From Kumtagia yinganensis (GTDB lineage: Bacteria > Pseudomonadota > Alphaproteobacteria > Rhizobiales > Rhizobiaceae), in the NCBI RefSeq assembly GCF_040081985.1, contig NZ_JBEBMH010000012.1:1-64000 (forward strand): a DNA stretch of 64,000 nt, given 5' to 3'. Positions 7,873 through 16,962 of the stretch are shown here, piece after piece (the stretch's first letter is position 1; each line of letters begins with the position of its first letter). The notes below the pieces were generated by a model. The model was not told where the DNA came from, made no database searches, and saw nothing but the letters and a program-made list of their open reading frames with translations. The translations under genes and the position numbers were made by a program.

Positions 7873-8570
7873 CGCTCACGCTTGCCATCCCTTCAAAAGG
7901 CCGGCTGCGCGAGCAGACGCTTGATTTGTTGGCAGCCGCCGGCCTGCCGGTCAGCCTGCCCGGCGACGAGCGCAAATACCGGGCGCATATCGAAGGCCGC
8001 GACGACGTGGAAATCGCCTTCCTGTCGGCCTCCGAGATCGCCGGCGAACTCGGCCAGGGCAATGTCGATCTCGGCGTCACCGGCGAGGATCTTCTGCGCG
8101 AAAGCCGCGCCGACTGGGATGCGCGCATGGAGGTCGCGGCGAGGCTGGGTTTCGGCCACGCCGATGTGGTGGTCGCGATCCCCGAAGTCTGGCTCGACGT
8201 CGACACAATGGCGGACCTCGACGACGTCGCCGCCGATTTCCGCCAGCGCCACGGGCGGCGGCTGCGCATCGCCACGAAATACTGGCGGCTGACGCAGCAG
8301 TTCTTCTCGCAAAAACACGGCATCCAGGTCTACCGCATCGTCGAAAGCCTCGGCGCCACCGAAGGCGCACCCGCCGCAGGCTCAGCCGACGTCATCGTCG
8401 ACATCACCTCGACCGGCTCGACCTTGCGCGCCAACCACCTGAAAATCCTGTCCGACGGCGTCATCCTGCGCTCACAGGCCTGCCTCGTCGCCGCGCGGCG
8501 CGAACGCGGTGCGGCGGACCAGGCGGCGCTGGCGGAGATTGTTGGGAAGATGAGAGCGAGAGTAGGTTAA
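7869..8570 (+). CDS. hisG: ATP phosphoribosyltransferase, short form
   Basis: The 233-residue protein joins ATP and PRPP to give phosphoribosyl-ATP, the committed step of histidine synthesis. It begins LTLAIPSKGRLREQTLDLL. The VDLGVTGEDLL segment and the phosphate-binding VDITSTGSTLRANHL near the C-terminus are diagnostic. It lacks the C-terminal ACT-like regulatory domain of long HisG and therefore depends on HisZ, encoded just upstream with a 4-bp overlap. A REP palindrome follows the stop after 5 bp. Confidence 0.96.
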   Translation: MTLTLAIPSKGRLREQTLDLLAAAGLPVSLPGDERKYRAHIEGRDDVEIAFLSASEIAGELGQGNVDLGVTGEDLLRESRADWDARMEVAARLGFGHADVVVAIPEVWLDVDTMADLDDVAADFRQRHGRRLRIATKYWRLTQQFFSQKHGIQVYRIVESLGATEGAPAAGSADVIVDITSTGSTLRANHLKILSDGVILRSQACLVAARRERGAADQAALAEIVGKMRARVG

Positions 8571-8575
8571 CTGCC

Positions 8576-8654
8576 GGGGACAGTTTACTTTTTTCGGCTC
8601 GCGCAAGCCTTGAAGCGGCCGCGCCTTTCTGCCGAAAGAAAGTGAACTGTCCCC
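8576..8654. repeat. REP-type palindrome, copy 2 of 3
   Basis: The same GGGGACAGTTTACTTT arms as the copies at 4886 and 20705, here with a few mismatches (right arm GGGGACAGTTCACTTT when inverted). Its central part matches the copy at 20705 in reverse complement. It sits between the convergent hisG and oxyR and may serve as a bidirectional transcription end. Confidence 0.8.
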
Positions 8655-8667
8655 TGCGCCTACTCGC

Positions 8668-9573
8668 TCACGCCATCACCGTCTCGCGCAGCCCGCGCAA
8701 AATGCCGGCAAGCTCGCGGCATTCCTCCTGCCGGGGGCTGTTCCTGCGCCAAGCCAGCGCGATCTCGCGCGACGGCACCGGTTCGGCAAACGGCACGATC
8801 TTCAGATCCCGGATGACGCGGCTGGATTCGGCCGCCATTTCCGGAATGAGGGTGACGCCGAGACCGTGCCCAACCATCTGCAACAGCGTAGTGAGGCTGG
8901 TCGCCCCGTAATTCGAAAGTGCCGCCGGCCTGACGCTGCCGCAGATCTTCAGCGCCTGGTCGCGCAGGCAGTGGCCCTCTTCCAACAGCATCAGCCGCTC
9001 CAGCGCGGGGCTTTCCGGCGGCACCGGCGGCGCGACGAAATCCGCGTCCTGCTCCGGTACGGCGAGAAAAAACCGGTCGTCGAAAAGCCTCTCCGTCACC
9101 AGGCCGGGATGGTCGAGCGGCAGGGCGGCGACAAAACCGTCGATGCGGCCGGCGGCGGTTTCCGATACCAGCGACATGGTCACCGCCTCGCGCAGTTCCA
9201 ACTGAAGCTCCGGAAAGCGTGCCTTGAGCTCCGGTAGCACCTGCGGCAGCAGATAAGGCGCCACCGTCGGGATCATGCCCAGACGGAACCGCCCTTGCAT
9301 GGTGCGCCGGCCACGCCGCGCCAGCGTCTCGACCTCGCGGATCTGCGCCAGGATGGACTCGATGCGCGGCTGCAGGGCCGCCGCCTCCTCGGTCAGTTGC
9401 ACGGAGCGGCCGCCACGCTCGAACAGCCGGCAGCCCAGCCGCTCCTCCAGTTCGGCAATCTGCGAGGACAGCGCCGGCTGCGTCACCCCGGCAAGCTCGG
9501 CGGCGCGGCCGAAATGCAGCGTCTGCGCCAGCGCGTCGAAATACAGCATCTGGCGGATAGTGAGGTTTGTCAT
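8668..9573 (-). CDS. oxyR: Hydrogen peroxide-sensing LysR regulator OxyR
   Basis: The protein is 301 residues with a LysR N-terminal helix-turn-helix (residues about 5-60) and a periplasmic-binding-like sensor domain. Two cysteines in the order GHCLRDQALKICG, Cys202 and Cys211, match the redox pair of OxyR that forms a disulphide on exposure to peroxide. The gene is transcribed divergently from katG, the classic OxyR target. Four tetranucleotides at 7-bp spacing overlap the start region and may be its own binding site. Confidence 0.9.
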   Translation of the reverse strand: MTNLTIRQMLYFDALAQTLHFGRAAELAGVTQPALSSQIAELEERLGCRLFERGGRSVQLTEEAAALQPRIESILAQIREVETLARRGRRTMQGRFRLGMIPTVAPYLLPQVLPELKARFPELQLELREAVTMSLVSETAAGRIDGFVAALPLDHPGLVTERLFDDRFFLAVPEQDADFVAPPVPPESPALERLMLLEEGHCLRDQALKICGSVRPAALSNYGATSLTTLLQMVGHGLGVTLIPEMAAESSRVIRDLKIVPFAEPVPSREIALAWRRNSPRQEECRELAGILRGLRETVMA

Positions 9574-9608
9574 AAGCAGAAATTATCGGAAAAATCAGGA
9601 AAGGCAAT
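9572..9608. promoter_or_regulatory. Candidate OxyR site between oxyR and katG
   Basis: ATAA-N7-TTAT-N7-ATCA-N7-CAAT follows the spacing of the OxyR consensus (ATAG-N7-CTAT-N7-ATAG-N7-CTAT), with one or two mismatches per element. It overlaps the oxyR start codon and lies about 120 bp before katG. The spacing is seen directly; function is inference. Confidence 0.35.
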
Positions 9609-9730
9609 TTGTCATTATCGACGGAAACGCCTAGTCTGGAATCGTTCCAGATTGCTCGGCCTTCCCCGCCAGGCGTCTGGTCGATCATTTCAGCAAGAAC
9701 CCACCGAGACGAGGGAGGCAGGAGAAAGCC

Positions 9731-11923
9731 ATGGACGCCAAGACGGACGACAAGAGCGCGGGCAAATGCCCGGTCGCACACGCACCGGCCGGACGGAAAA
9801 ATCGCGACTGGTGGCCGGAGCATCTGGACATCCAGGTGCTGCATACCAATTCGACCCTGTCCGATCCCATGGGCGGGGAATTCGACTACGCCAAGGAGTT
9901 CGAGAGCCTCGACCTCGACGCGGTCATCAAGGACCTGCACGCGCTGATGACGGATTCGCAGGACTGGTGGCCGGCCGACTTCGGCCATTACGGCGGCCTG
10001 TTCATCCGCATGGCCTGGCATAGCGCTGGCACCTATCGCATCACCGACGGCCGCGGCGGCGCAGGCGCCGGCCAGCAGCGTTTCGCCCCGCTCAATTCGT
10101 GGCCGGACAATGCCAACCTCGACAAGGCACGCCGGCTGCTCTGGCCGATCAAGCAGAAATACGGCCGCAAGATTTCATGGGCCGACCTGATGATCCTCAC
10201 CGGCAACGTCGCCCTGGAATCCATGGGCTTCAAGACCTTCGGCTTCGCCGGCGGACGCGCCGACGTGTGGGAGCCGGAAGAGCTCTATTGGGGACCGGAA
10301 GGCACCTGGCTGGGCGATGAGCGCTACAGCGGCGAACGCCAGCTCGCGGAACCGCTCGGCGCGGTGCAGATGGGCCTGATCTACGTCAACCCGCAGGGCC
10401 CGAACGGCAATCCCGACCCGATCGCGGCGGCCAAGGACATCCGCGAGACCTTCTTCCGCATGGCCATGAACGATGAGGAGACCGTCGCGCTGATCGCCGG
10501 CGGCCACTCCTTCGGCAAGACGCACGGCGCCGGCGACCCGTCGCTGGTCGGCGCCGACCCGGAAGGCGCTGATGTCGAAGACCAGGGCCTCGGCTGGAAG
10601 AGCACGCATGGCACCGGCATCGGCGCCGACGCCATCACCGGCGGTCCGGAAGTCACGTGGACGCAGACGCCGACCAAGTGGAGCAACCTGTTCTTCAAGA
10701 ACCTGTTCGAGAACGAATGGGAACTGACCGAGAGCCCCGCCGGCGCGAAGCAGTGGAAGGCCAAGAGCGGCGAGAAGTCGATCCCGGATGCCTTCGATTC
10801 CTCGAAGAAGCACGTGCCGACCATGCTGACCACCGACCTGTCTCTGCGCTTCGATCCGGAATACGAAAAGATCTCGCGGCGCTTCTACGAGAACCCGGAC
10901 CAGTTCGCCGACGCCTTCGCCCGCGCCTGGTTCAAGCTCACCCACCGCGACATGGGTCCGCGTGTCCGCTACCTCGGCCCGCTCGTGCCCAAGGAGACGC
11001 TGATCTGGCAGGATCCGATCCCCGCCGTCGAACATGAGTTGATCAGCGGACAGGACATCGCCGCGCTCAAGGAGAAGATCCTTGCCTCCGGCCTGTCGGT
11101 GTCGCAACTGGTCTCGACCGCCTGGGCATCGGCTTCGACCTTCCGCCGTTCCGACAAGCGCGGCGGCGCAAACGGCGCCCGCATCCGCCTGGCTCCGCAG
11201 AAGGATTGGGAGGTCAACCAGCCGGCCCAGGCCGTGGTTGCAAAGCTGGAGGCAATCCAGAAGGAGTTCGCCAAGAAGGTGTCGCTCGCCGACTTGATCG
11301 TGCTTGCCGGTTCGGTCGCCGTGGAGAAGGCCGCCAAGGATGCCGGCATCGACGTGAAGGTGCCCTTCACGCCGGGCCGCGCCGACGCCTCGCAGGAGCA
11401 GACGGACGTCCAGTCCTTCGCCCCGCTGGAACCTCGCGCCGACGGCTTCCGCAACTATACCAACGGCAAGAAGCTGCAGTTCATGAAGCCCGAGGAAGCG
11501 CTTGTGGACAAGGCTCAGTTGCTGACGCTGACCGGACCCGAGCTGACGGTTCTCCTTGGCGGACTGCGTGTTCTCGGCGCGAACCATGGCGGCTCGAAGC
11601 ACGGCGTCTTCACCAAGCAGCCGGAGAAGCTCACCAACGACTTCTTCGTCAACCTGCTCGACATGGGCACGCAGTGGCAGCCGCAGTCCGGTTCGCACGG
11701 CGTCTATGAAGGCCGCGACCGCAAGACCGGCGAGGTCAAGTGGACGGGTACGCGCATCGACCTGATCTTCGGATCGCATTCGCAGCTTCGCGCCTACGCC
11801 GAAGTCTATGCGACGGCCGATTCCAAGGAAAAGTTCGCCAGGGATTTCGTGGCGGCCTGGACCAAGGTGATGAACGCCGACCGCTTCGACCTCGGCAGCG
11901 AATCGCTGCGGGAAGCCGCATAG
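9731..11923 (+). CDS. katG: Catalase-peroxidase
   Basis: A 730-residue bifunctional haem enzyme that removes hydrogen peroxide. The distal pocket RMAWH gives Arg93, Trp96 and His97, and the proximal His259 lies in GGHSFGKTHG. The Trp96-Tyr218-Met244 trio that forms the covalent adduct needed for catalase activity is complete. Both haem peroxidase halves are present; the C-terminal half is the usual inactive duplicate. A strong GGAGG-like site (GAGGCAGGAG) precedes the ATG. Divergent to oxyR and followed by a clear terminator. Confidence 0.98.
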   Translation: MDAKTDDKSAGKCPVAHAPAGRKNRDWWPEHLDIQVLHTNSTLSDPMGGEFDYAKEFESLDLDAVIKDLHALMTDSQDWWPADFGHYGGLFIRMAWHSAGTYRITDGRGGAGAGQQRFAPLNSWPDNANLDKARRLLWPIKQKYGRKISWADLMILTGNVALESMGFKTFGFAGGRADVWEPEELYWGPEGTWLGDERYSGERQLAEPLGAVQMGLIYVNPQGPNGNPDPIAAAKDIRETFFRMAMNDEETVALIAGGHSFGKTHGAGDPSLVGADPEGADVEDQGLGWKSTHGTGIGADAITGGPEVTWTQTPTKWSNLFFKNLFENEWELTESPAGAKQWKAKSGEKSIPDAFDSSKKHVPTMLTTDLSLRFDPEYEKISRRFYENPDQFADAFARAWFKLTHRDMGPRVRYLGPLVPKETLIWQDPIPAVEHELISGQDIAALKEKILASGLSVSQLVSTAWASASTFRRSDKRGGANGARIRLAPQKDWEVNQPAQAVVAKLEAIQKEFAKKVSLADLIVLAGSVAVEKAAKDAGIDVKVPFTPGRADASQEQTDVQSFAPLEPRADGFRNYTNGKKLQFMKPEEALVDKAQLLTLTGPELTVLLGGLRVLGANHGGSKHGVFTKQPEKLTNDFFVNLLDMGTQWQPQSGSHGVYEGRDRKTGEVKWTGTRIDLIFGSHSQLRAYAEVYATADSKEKFARDFVAAWTKVMNADRFDLGSESLREAA

Positions 11924-11957
11924 TCCGGCCACCGCCGAAACGCGGGTCGATCGAATG

Positions 11958-11986
11958 GAAAGGCCGGGACAAATTCCCGGCCTTTC
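11958..11986 (+). terminator. Terminator after katG
   Basis: GAAAGGCCGGG and CCCGGCCTTTC form an 11-bp perfect stem around a 7-nt loop, 34 bp after the katG stop and ending in CTTTCTGCTTT. Confidence 0.7.
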
Positions 11987-12017
11987 TGCTTTGGAGCCAG
12001 CCTTGAAGCGGCCATCC

Positions 12018-12037
12018 GGCTAGCCTACAATCTAGCC
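12018..12037. promoter_or_regulatory. Candidate toxin-antitoxin operator
   Basis: GGCTAG-N8-CTAGCC, also readable as a direct repeat of TAGCCT, lies 15 bp before the antitoxin start. Phd-type antitoxins usually autoregulate through such palindromes. Confidence 0.4.
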
Positions 12038-12051
12038 TGATGGAGATTTCC

Positions 12052-12333
12052 ATGGGCAAGGTCTGGACACTTCAGGACGCCAAGAACAAGTTTTCCGCCG
12101 TGGTCGAGGCCGCGCAGCGCGGCGAGCCGCAACATGTCACCAAGCGCGGCATCGATGCGGTGGTGGTGTTGTCAGCGGAAGAGTACGAGCGGCTGACGAA
12201 ACTGGACACGAAGCCCAGGAAAACCTTCGTCCAGCATATTCTCGACTTTCCGAAACTACCGGAGGGGATGGAGGATATTTTCGACGACCGCGACCAATAT
12301 CCGTCCTCATATCGTGACATCGACCTGGATTGA
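12052..12333 (+). CDS. Phd/YefM-family antitoxin
   Basis: The 93-residue protein begins MGKVWTLQDAKNKFSAVVEAAQRGEPQHVTKRGIDAVVVLSAEEYERL, the canonical Phd/YefM DNA-binding fold, followed by an acidic C-terminus (DIFDDRDQYPSSYRDIDLD) that would wrap the toxin. The start at 12052 has GGAG 6 bp upstream; the ATG at 12040 lacks one. The toxin follows after 3 bp. It should neutralise the PIN toxin and repress the pair. Confidence 0.9.
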   Translation: MGKVWTLQDAKNKFSAVVEAAQRGEPQHVTKRGIDAVVVLSAEEYERLTKLDTKPRKTFVQHILDFPKLPEGMEDIFDDRDQYPSSYRDIDLD

Positions 12334-12336
12334 TCC

Positions 12337-12750
12337 GTGTACCTGATCGACACGATGGTCTTGTCCGAGCGGTCGAAGGCAAGGGCCGCTTCCTCGGTCT
12401 TGGACTGGCTGCATACGATCGAACTGCAGCACATATTCATCAGCGTTGTGACGATCGGTGAAATCCAGCGAGGGATACACAAGCTTGAAAGACAGGAGGG
12501 GAAGCCGGCGTCACGACATCGAAGCTGGCTGGAGGCAACACTTCATCAGTATGCGACACAGATATTGCCGGTCACTCTCGATATTGCGCGGCGCTGGGGG
12601 CCGTTGACGTTCGATATGAAGCGAACGGACCCGGACCTGCTCATCGCCGCCACCGCGATCGAGCACGACCTGACGCTCGTCACCCGCAATGTCCGGCACT
12701 TTGAACCGACCGGGGTCAAACTCTTCAATCCTTACGAGCAGCCGAACTGA
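12337..12750 (+). CDS. PIN-domain toxin (VapC/FitB type)
   Basis: The protein is 137 residues with a PIN ribonuclease fold: first acidic residue in YLIDTMVLSE, the second in VVTIGEIQRGI, the third in the RTDPDLLIAATA segment, and the C-terminal LVTRNVRHF. The usual Asn of the LDTN motif is Met here. Such toxins cleave tRNA or rRNA when released from their antitoxin. The start is a GTG 3 bp after the antitoxin stop, indicating coupled translation. No sign of truncation. Confidence 0.88.
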   Translation: MYLIDTMVLSERSKARAASSVLDWLHTIELQHIFISVVTIGEIQRGIHKLERQEGKPASRHRSWLEATLHQYATQILPVTLDIARRWGPLTFDMKRTDPDLLIAATAIEHDLTLVTRNVRHFEPTGVKLFNPYEQPN

Positions 12751-12799
12751 AGTTCACTGGAACGGTCCATTATCGTCCCGGCTTTTCGTTTGAATGCCG

Positions 12800-14527
12800 C
12801 TATGCGCGCTCGGCGGCCGGCGTGGCGCTCAGTTCCGCCCGCGCATCGGCGATGGTCGCGGCGTAGTGGACGTGCGGCGGCCGCACGCCATGGGTCAGAA
12901 GCATACGCCGGACAGCCGGCGAAGCGCCGGTGATGAAGAAGCGGATGCCGCGCCTCTCGGCCTTGCGCGCCGACTGCTCGATAATGTTGGCGGCTGTCGA
13001 GTCGAGGACGGGAACCGCTGAGAAATCGAGAATGAAGCTGCTATGCGTATCGGCTATGCGGTCGAGCGTCGTCCCGACCATCGAGGCTGCGCCGAAGAAG
13101 AACGCGCCGGAGAGGCGGTAGATCACCAGGTCCGGGCTGCCCTCCGCCTCGGCATGATAAGGTTTCCGGTCGCCGTTCTCGCTGTCGGCGATGTCCTGCA
13201 CGCCAAGCGGTGTCTGCGCCTCGAAGGCCACGCTCCTGGACATGCGGTCGATGAACAGCAGCGCACCGAGCGCGAAGCCGACGACGATGCCCTCGGTCAA
13301 GTCGCGGAAGACAACCAGCCCGAATGTGACGAGAAGCACGATCGCGTCGCCCCAGGACGAGCGCAGGAGGGCGACGAAGGCGTCGCGCTCGACCATGTTG
13401 AAGGCCACCACCGCCAGCACACCGGCCAGGGCGGAGAGCGGTATGTAGCTGGCGAGCGGCGCGGCCAGCAGCATGAAGGCCAGCAGGAAGACCGAGTGGG
13501 CCATCCCCGCCACCGGGCTTTCGGCGCCCGAGCGTACGTTGGTCGCCGTGCGCGCAATGGTTCCGGTAACGCATATGCCGCCGAAAAGGGCGGCCCCGAT
13601 ATTGGCGAAACCTTGAGCCACCAATTCGCAATTGGAGCGGTGGCGGCGGCCGGTCATCCCGTCGGCAACGACGGCCGAGAGCAGCGATTCGATCGCTCCC
13701 AGAAGCGTGAAGGAGATGGCGGAAGGCAGAACGGCCATGACCTTGTCGAGCGAGAATGGCGGCAGGGCCGGCGCCGGCAGCGTGCGCGGAATGCCGCCGA
13801 ATTTTGTGCCGATGGTCTCGACCGGCAGCCCCAGCATCGCGGCGGCGACCGACGCCAGCAGCACGGCGATCAGCAGGCCCGGCCATTGCGGGCGGAACCG
13901 TCTGATCAGCAGTATTGCTGCAATGGTAAGCGCAGAGACGCCGATCGTCGCGATGTTTGCCGTCGAGGCGACGCTGGCCAGCGCCATCAGTTTCGGCACG
14001 AATGGGCCGGGCTCGGGGCCGGACAGGGTCAGTCCGAACAATTCGCCGATCTGGCTGGAAAAGATGATGACCGCGATGCCGGCGGTGAACCCCACGGTTA
14101 CGGGATAGGGGATGAATTTGACGAAGGTGCCGAGACGGGCGTAGCCGATCGCCGCAAGCATCACGCCGGACATCATCGTCGCCAGGATCAGCCCGTCGAC
14201 GCCGTGCGCCTGCACGGTGGCTGAGACCAGGACGATGAAGGCGCCCGCCGGGCCGCCGATCTGGAACCGGCTGCCGCCCAGCAGGGATACGAGGAAGCCG
14301 CCGACGATTGCCGTATAGAGCCCGCGATCCGGCGATACGCCGGAGGCGATGGCAATCGCCATCGACAGCGGCAGGGCCACGATCGCCACGGTGAGGCCGG
14401 AGACGAGATCATGCCGCAGCCGCTCGCGGCCATAACCTTCGCGCAGCACGGTCAGCAGTTTGGGCGTGAACATCTCCCGGAAGCCAGGCCGATGCTCCCG
14501 CGTGAAATGATCGGATGTATGCGCCAT
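12800..14527 (-). CDS. SulP-family anion transporter with STAS domain
   Basis: A 575-residue inner-membrane protein of the SLC26/SulP family, which carries sulfate, bicarbonate or dicarboxylates with H+ or Na+. About 10-12 hydrophobic segments span residues 45-430, starting with GLTVAIVALPLSMAIAIASGV and the GGSRFQIGGPAGAFIVLV stretch. A C-terminal STAS domain (about 460-560; FILDFSAVPVLDSTAANIIEQ) follows. The substrate cannot be read from sequence. Directly upstream in the same orientation is an XRE regulator, 69 bp away, probably in one transcript. Confidence 0.92.
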   Translation of the reverse strand: MAHTSDHFTREHRPGFREMFTPKLLTVLREGYGRERLRHDLVSGLTVAIVALPLSMAIAIASGVSPDRGLYTAIVGGFLVSLLGGSRFQIGGPAGAFIVLVSATVQAHGVDGLILATMMSGVMLAAIGYARLGTFVKFIPYPVTVGFTAGIAVIIFSSQIGELFGLTLSGPEPGPFVPKLMALASVASTANIATIGVSALTIAAILLIRRFRPQWPGLLIAVLLASVAAAMLGLPVETIGTKFGGIPRTLPAPALPPFSLDKVMAVLPSAISFTLLGAIESLLSAVVADGMTGRRHRSNCELVAQGFANIGAALFGGICVTGTIARTATNVRSGAESPVAGMAHSVFLLAFMLLAAPLASYIPLSALAGVLAVVAFNMVERDAFVALLRSSWGDAIVLLVTFGLVVFRDLTEGIVVGFALGALLFIDRMSRSVAFEAQTPLGVQDIADSENGDRKPYHAEAEGSPDLVIYRLSGAFFFGAASMVGTTLDRIADTHSSFILDFSAVPVLDSTAANIIEQSARKAERRGIRFFITGASPAVRRMLLTHGVRPPHVHYAATIADARAELSATPAAERA

Positions 14528-14596
14528 CTGCCGTGCTCTTAGGAAAAGTAATCAAGACCCTTCGATGCCGTCGTCGCGGTTGTCGCAGCCGACCGG

Positions 14597-14872
14597 TCAG
14601 CCCGCTCCCGGCCGCGTCGGGCCGCCGGGAGCGCGAAGCCGAACACCACGGCCGCCAACGTCGCTGCGCTGGTTGTCGCCGATCAGTTCGATACCCGCCA
14701 CGGCCAGAGCCTCCACGACCTTCGTCAGCGTATCGACCACGCCGCGTACGGTGCCCTCGCTCGCCTCCATTCTCTGGATGGTCGCGAGCGAGACACCGGA
14801 CAGTTCGGCCAGCCGCGCCTGGTCAATTTCGAGAAGGGCTCGCGCCGCCCGCATCTGTCCCGCCGTGATCAA
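14597..14872 (-). CDS. XRE-family transcriptional regulator
   Basis: The 91-residue protein has a Cro/CI helix-turn-helix over residues 5-60 (MRAARALLEIDQARLAELSGVSLATIQRMEAS), followed by GIELIGDNQRSDVGGRGVRL, a tail typical of a rhizobial XRE group. The start is TTG at 14872 with GGAG 8 bp upstream; a nearby ATG runs into a stop in another frame. Two palindromes lie in its leader. It precedes the SulP gene and probably controls it. Confidence 0.85.
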   Translation of the reverse strand: MITAGQMRAARALLEIDQARLAELSGVSLATIQRMEASEGTVRGVVDTLTKVVEALAVAGIELIGDNQRSDVGGRGVRLRAPGGPTRPGAG

Positions 14873-14900
14873 ATCCGATGCTCCATTTCAGTGTCGCAGT

Positions 14901-14951
14901 ATAGCGCTTTAAGGCTCTATCATTCAAGTATTTTATAGCACTATTGCTATA
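14901..14951. promoter_or_regulatory. Two palindromes upstream of the XRE gene
   Basis: TATAGCA-CTAT-TGCTATA (14934-14951) is a perfect inverted repeat. A related imperfect one, ATAGCGCTTT/AAGGCTCTAT, occupies 14901-14920. They lie 29-80 bp upstream of the XRE start, in AT-rich promoter-like DNA, and suit a small XRE dimer. Confidence 0.45.
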
Positions 14952-15065
14952 CCAGACGTACACGATTTCGAGCCCACGCGACACTGCCGGCCGACCACCC
15001 GTTGCCCAATCCTGTTAGGCCCTGTAGCAAGGCCCTGAACGGGCAACCGAAGCGGGATTACCACC

Positions 15066-16352
15066 ATGAGACTGGGCGGACGGCTGGCGGCGGCCATCGA
15101 AGTGCTCGACGATATCGGGCGGCGCCATCGCCCGGCTGCGGACGCCTTGAAGGATTGGGGCCTGTCGCACCGTTTCGCCGGTGCCGGAGACCGGGCGGCG
15201 ATCGGCAACATCGTCTATGACGCCTTGCGCCGAAAACGCTCGGCGGCGTGGCTGTTCGGCGCCGATACGTCGCGCGCGCTGGCCTTCGGCGCGCTTCTGC
15301 TGGAATGGACGGAGACGCCGGAGAGCATCAACCGCGTGCTGGACGGCGACCGTTTTGCACCCGCGCCGCTGGATGAAGGTGAGCTTGATGCACTGGCCGC
15401 CAACCGCCTCAACGACGCGCCGGCCATCGTCCGCGCCGACAGCCCGGACTGGTGCGAACCGCTGCTGGAACGGACGTTCGGCGAAAACTGGGCCGAGGAA
15501 GGGCGCGCGCTGGCCGGCCGGCCGCCGCTCGATCTGCGCGTCAACACGCTGATGTCGGACCGCGCTCGCGTGCTCGCCGAACTGGAGCAGACGGGCGCCG
15601 CCCCGACCGCGCTCGCGCCCCAAGGCATCCGCATTCCGCCGATCGCCGCCGACGGCCGCCATCCCAATGTGCAGGCCGAGCCGGCTTTCCAGAAGGGCTG
15701 GTTCGAGGTGCAGGACGAAGGCTCGCAGGTGGCCGCCGCACTCGCCGGGGCAAGGCCCGGCATGCAGGTGCTCGACTTCTGCGCAGGCGCCGGGGGCAAG
15801 ACGCTGGCGCTGTCCGCCGCGATGGAGAACAGGGGCCAGATATTCGCCTACGACGCCGAGAAGGCGCGGCTGGCGCCGATCTTCGACCGCGTCCGCCGCG
15901 CCGGCGCCCGCAACATCCAGGTCCTGTCGAAGTTGCCGGAAGTCGAAAAGCTCGCCGGCCAGATGGACATCGTCCTCATCGATGCCCCCTGCACCGGCAG
16001 CGGCACATGGCGGCGCAGGCCCGACGCCAAGTGGCGGCTGACCACGCGGCAGCTCGACGTGCGCAAGGGCGAGCAGGCGCGCATCCTCGAGGACGCCAAG
16101 GTTTTTGTGAAGCCCGGCGGGCTGATCGCCTACGTCACATGCTCGGTGTTTCGCGACGAGAACCACGATCAGGTCGCGCGCTTCCTCGACGCCAACCCGG
16201 CGTTTTCGCCCGCCGACCACCATGTGCTGTTCGAACAGCGCTTTCCCGGCAAGACGGACGCCGCGCGCATCGAAAAGGACGGCGGCATCGTGCTGTCGCC
16301 GCTGCGCAGCGGCACGGACGGTTTTTACTTCGCGGCCCTGCGCCGCAACTGA
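15066..16352 (+). CDS. RsmB-type RNA (cytosine-5)-methyltransferase
   Basis: A 428-residue SAM-dependent m5C methyltransferase of the NOL1/NOP2/Sun family, acting on rRNA. It has an N-terminal NusB-like part, then the Rossmann domain with LDFCAGAGGKTLALSAAM for SAM binding. The two family cysteines are present, in DAPCTGSGTWRRRPD (motif IV) and YVTCSVF (motif VI). Whether it modifies C967 as RsmB does, or another site, cannot be decided. The start ATG at 15066 is the first in frame. Confidence 0.88.
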   Translation: MRLGGRLAAAIEVLDDIGRRHRPAADALKDWGLSHRFAGAGDRAAIGNIVYDALRRKRSAAWLFGADTSRALAFGALLLEWTETPESINRVLDGDRFAPAPLDEGELDALAANRLNDAPAIVRADSPDWCEPLLERTFGENWAEEGRALAGRPPLDLRVNTLMSDRARVLAELEQTGAAPTALAPQGIRIPPIAADGRHPNVQAEPAFQKGWFEVQDEGSQVAAALAGARPGMQVLDFCAGAGGKTLALSAAMENRGQIFAYDAEKARLAPIFDRVRRAGARNIQVLSKLPEVEKLAGQMDIVLIDAPCTGSGTWRRRPDAKWRLTTRQLDVRKGEQARILEDAKVFVKPGGLIAYVTCSVFRDENHDQVARFLDANPAFSPADHHVLFEQRFPGKTDAARIEKDGGIVLSPLRSGTDGFYFAALRRN

Positions 16353-16429
16353 CGAACTTAGCCCGGCTTGATAGGCCCGCCGCGCGCTCCAGATTTGCAG
16401 GGCAGAGGATGCTTAGCAAAGGACAGGGA

Positions 16430-16882
16430 ATGGCCGGGCGCGTGACGCTGTTATGGTTTCTCCTGCTGACCGTCGGCGGCGGGACGGCGATCGGCTTGGC
16501 AACGGCTCCCGGCCCTTGGTACGACACACTCCAGAAACCGGCCTTCAATCCGCCGCCTTGGGTTTTCGGCCCGGTCTGGACGGTGCTCTACATCCTGATC
16601 GCCATTGCCGGCTGGCGCATTTGGCGCGTTGAGCGCGATGGAATCCTCACCAAGCTCTGGTTTGCCCAGCTCGTTGTGAACTTTGCGTGGTCACCCATTT
16701 TTTTCAGTCTGCACAGCATCGGCCTTGCCCTCCCCGTGATCCTTGTCCTGCTGGTTCTGATTGCGAGCTTCGTCGTGATGGCTTGGCGTCGTGACCCCAT
16801 CGCGGCATGGCTGTTCATTCCTTATCTCGCCTGGGTGGCCTTCGCGACGCTGCTTAACGCCTCGCTGTTTGCCCTCAACTGA
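16430..16882 (+). CDS. tspO: TspO/MBR-family tryptophan-rich membrane protein
   Basis: A 150-residue protein with five predicted membrane helices. TspO binds porphyrins and takes part in tetrapyrrole and stress control in alphaproteobacteria. Recognisable motifs are WYDTLQKPAFNPPPWVFGPVWTVLYILIAIAGWRIW and FAQLVVNFAWSPIFF. The start at 16430 follows a GGACAGGG sequence; an in-frame ATG at 16409 is an alternative, adding 7 residues. Ends just before a thioesterase gene in the same direction. Confidence 0.92.
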   Translation: MAGRVTLLWFLLLTVGGGTAIGLATAPGPWYDTLQKPAFNPPPWVFGPVWTVLYILIAIAGWRIWRVERDGILTKLWFAQLVVNFAWSPIFFSLHSIGLALPVILVLLVLIASFVVMAWRRDPIAAWLFIPYLAWVAFATLLNASLFALN

Positions 16883-16962
16883 CCGTTGTTTTTGCAATGC
16901 AGCAAATTGCATTGCCTGCGGCTTCGGGCTTTGTCATAAGCGACGATCGGAGGCAAAAAGCG

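Noticed and set aside
8660..10021. 453-codon minus-strand frame covering oxyR and the start of katG
   Set aside because: Shadow of oxyR in another frame, continuing through the katG promoter.
12000..12015. Fragment GCCTTGAAGCGGCC resembling the centre of the REP element
   Set aside because: Too short and without arms to call a fourth copy; noted only as a possible remnant.
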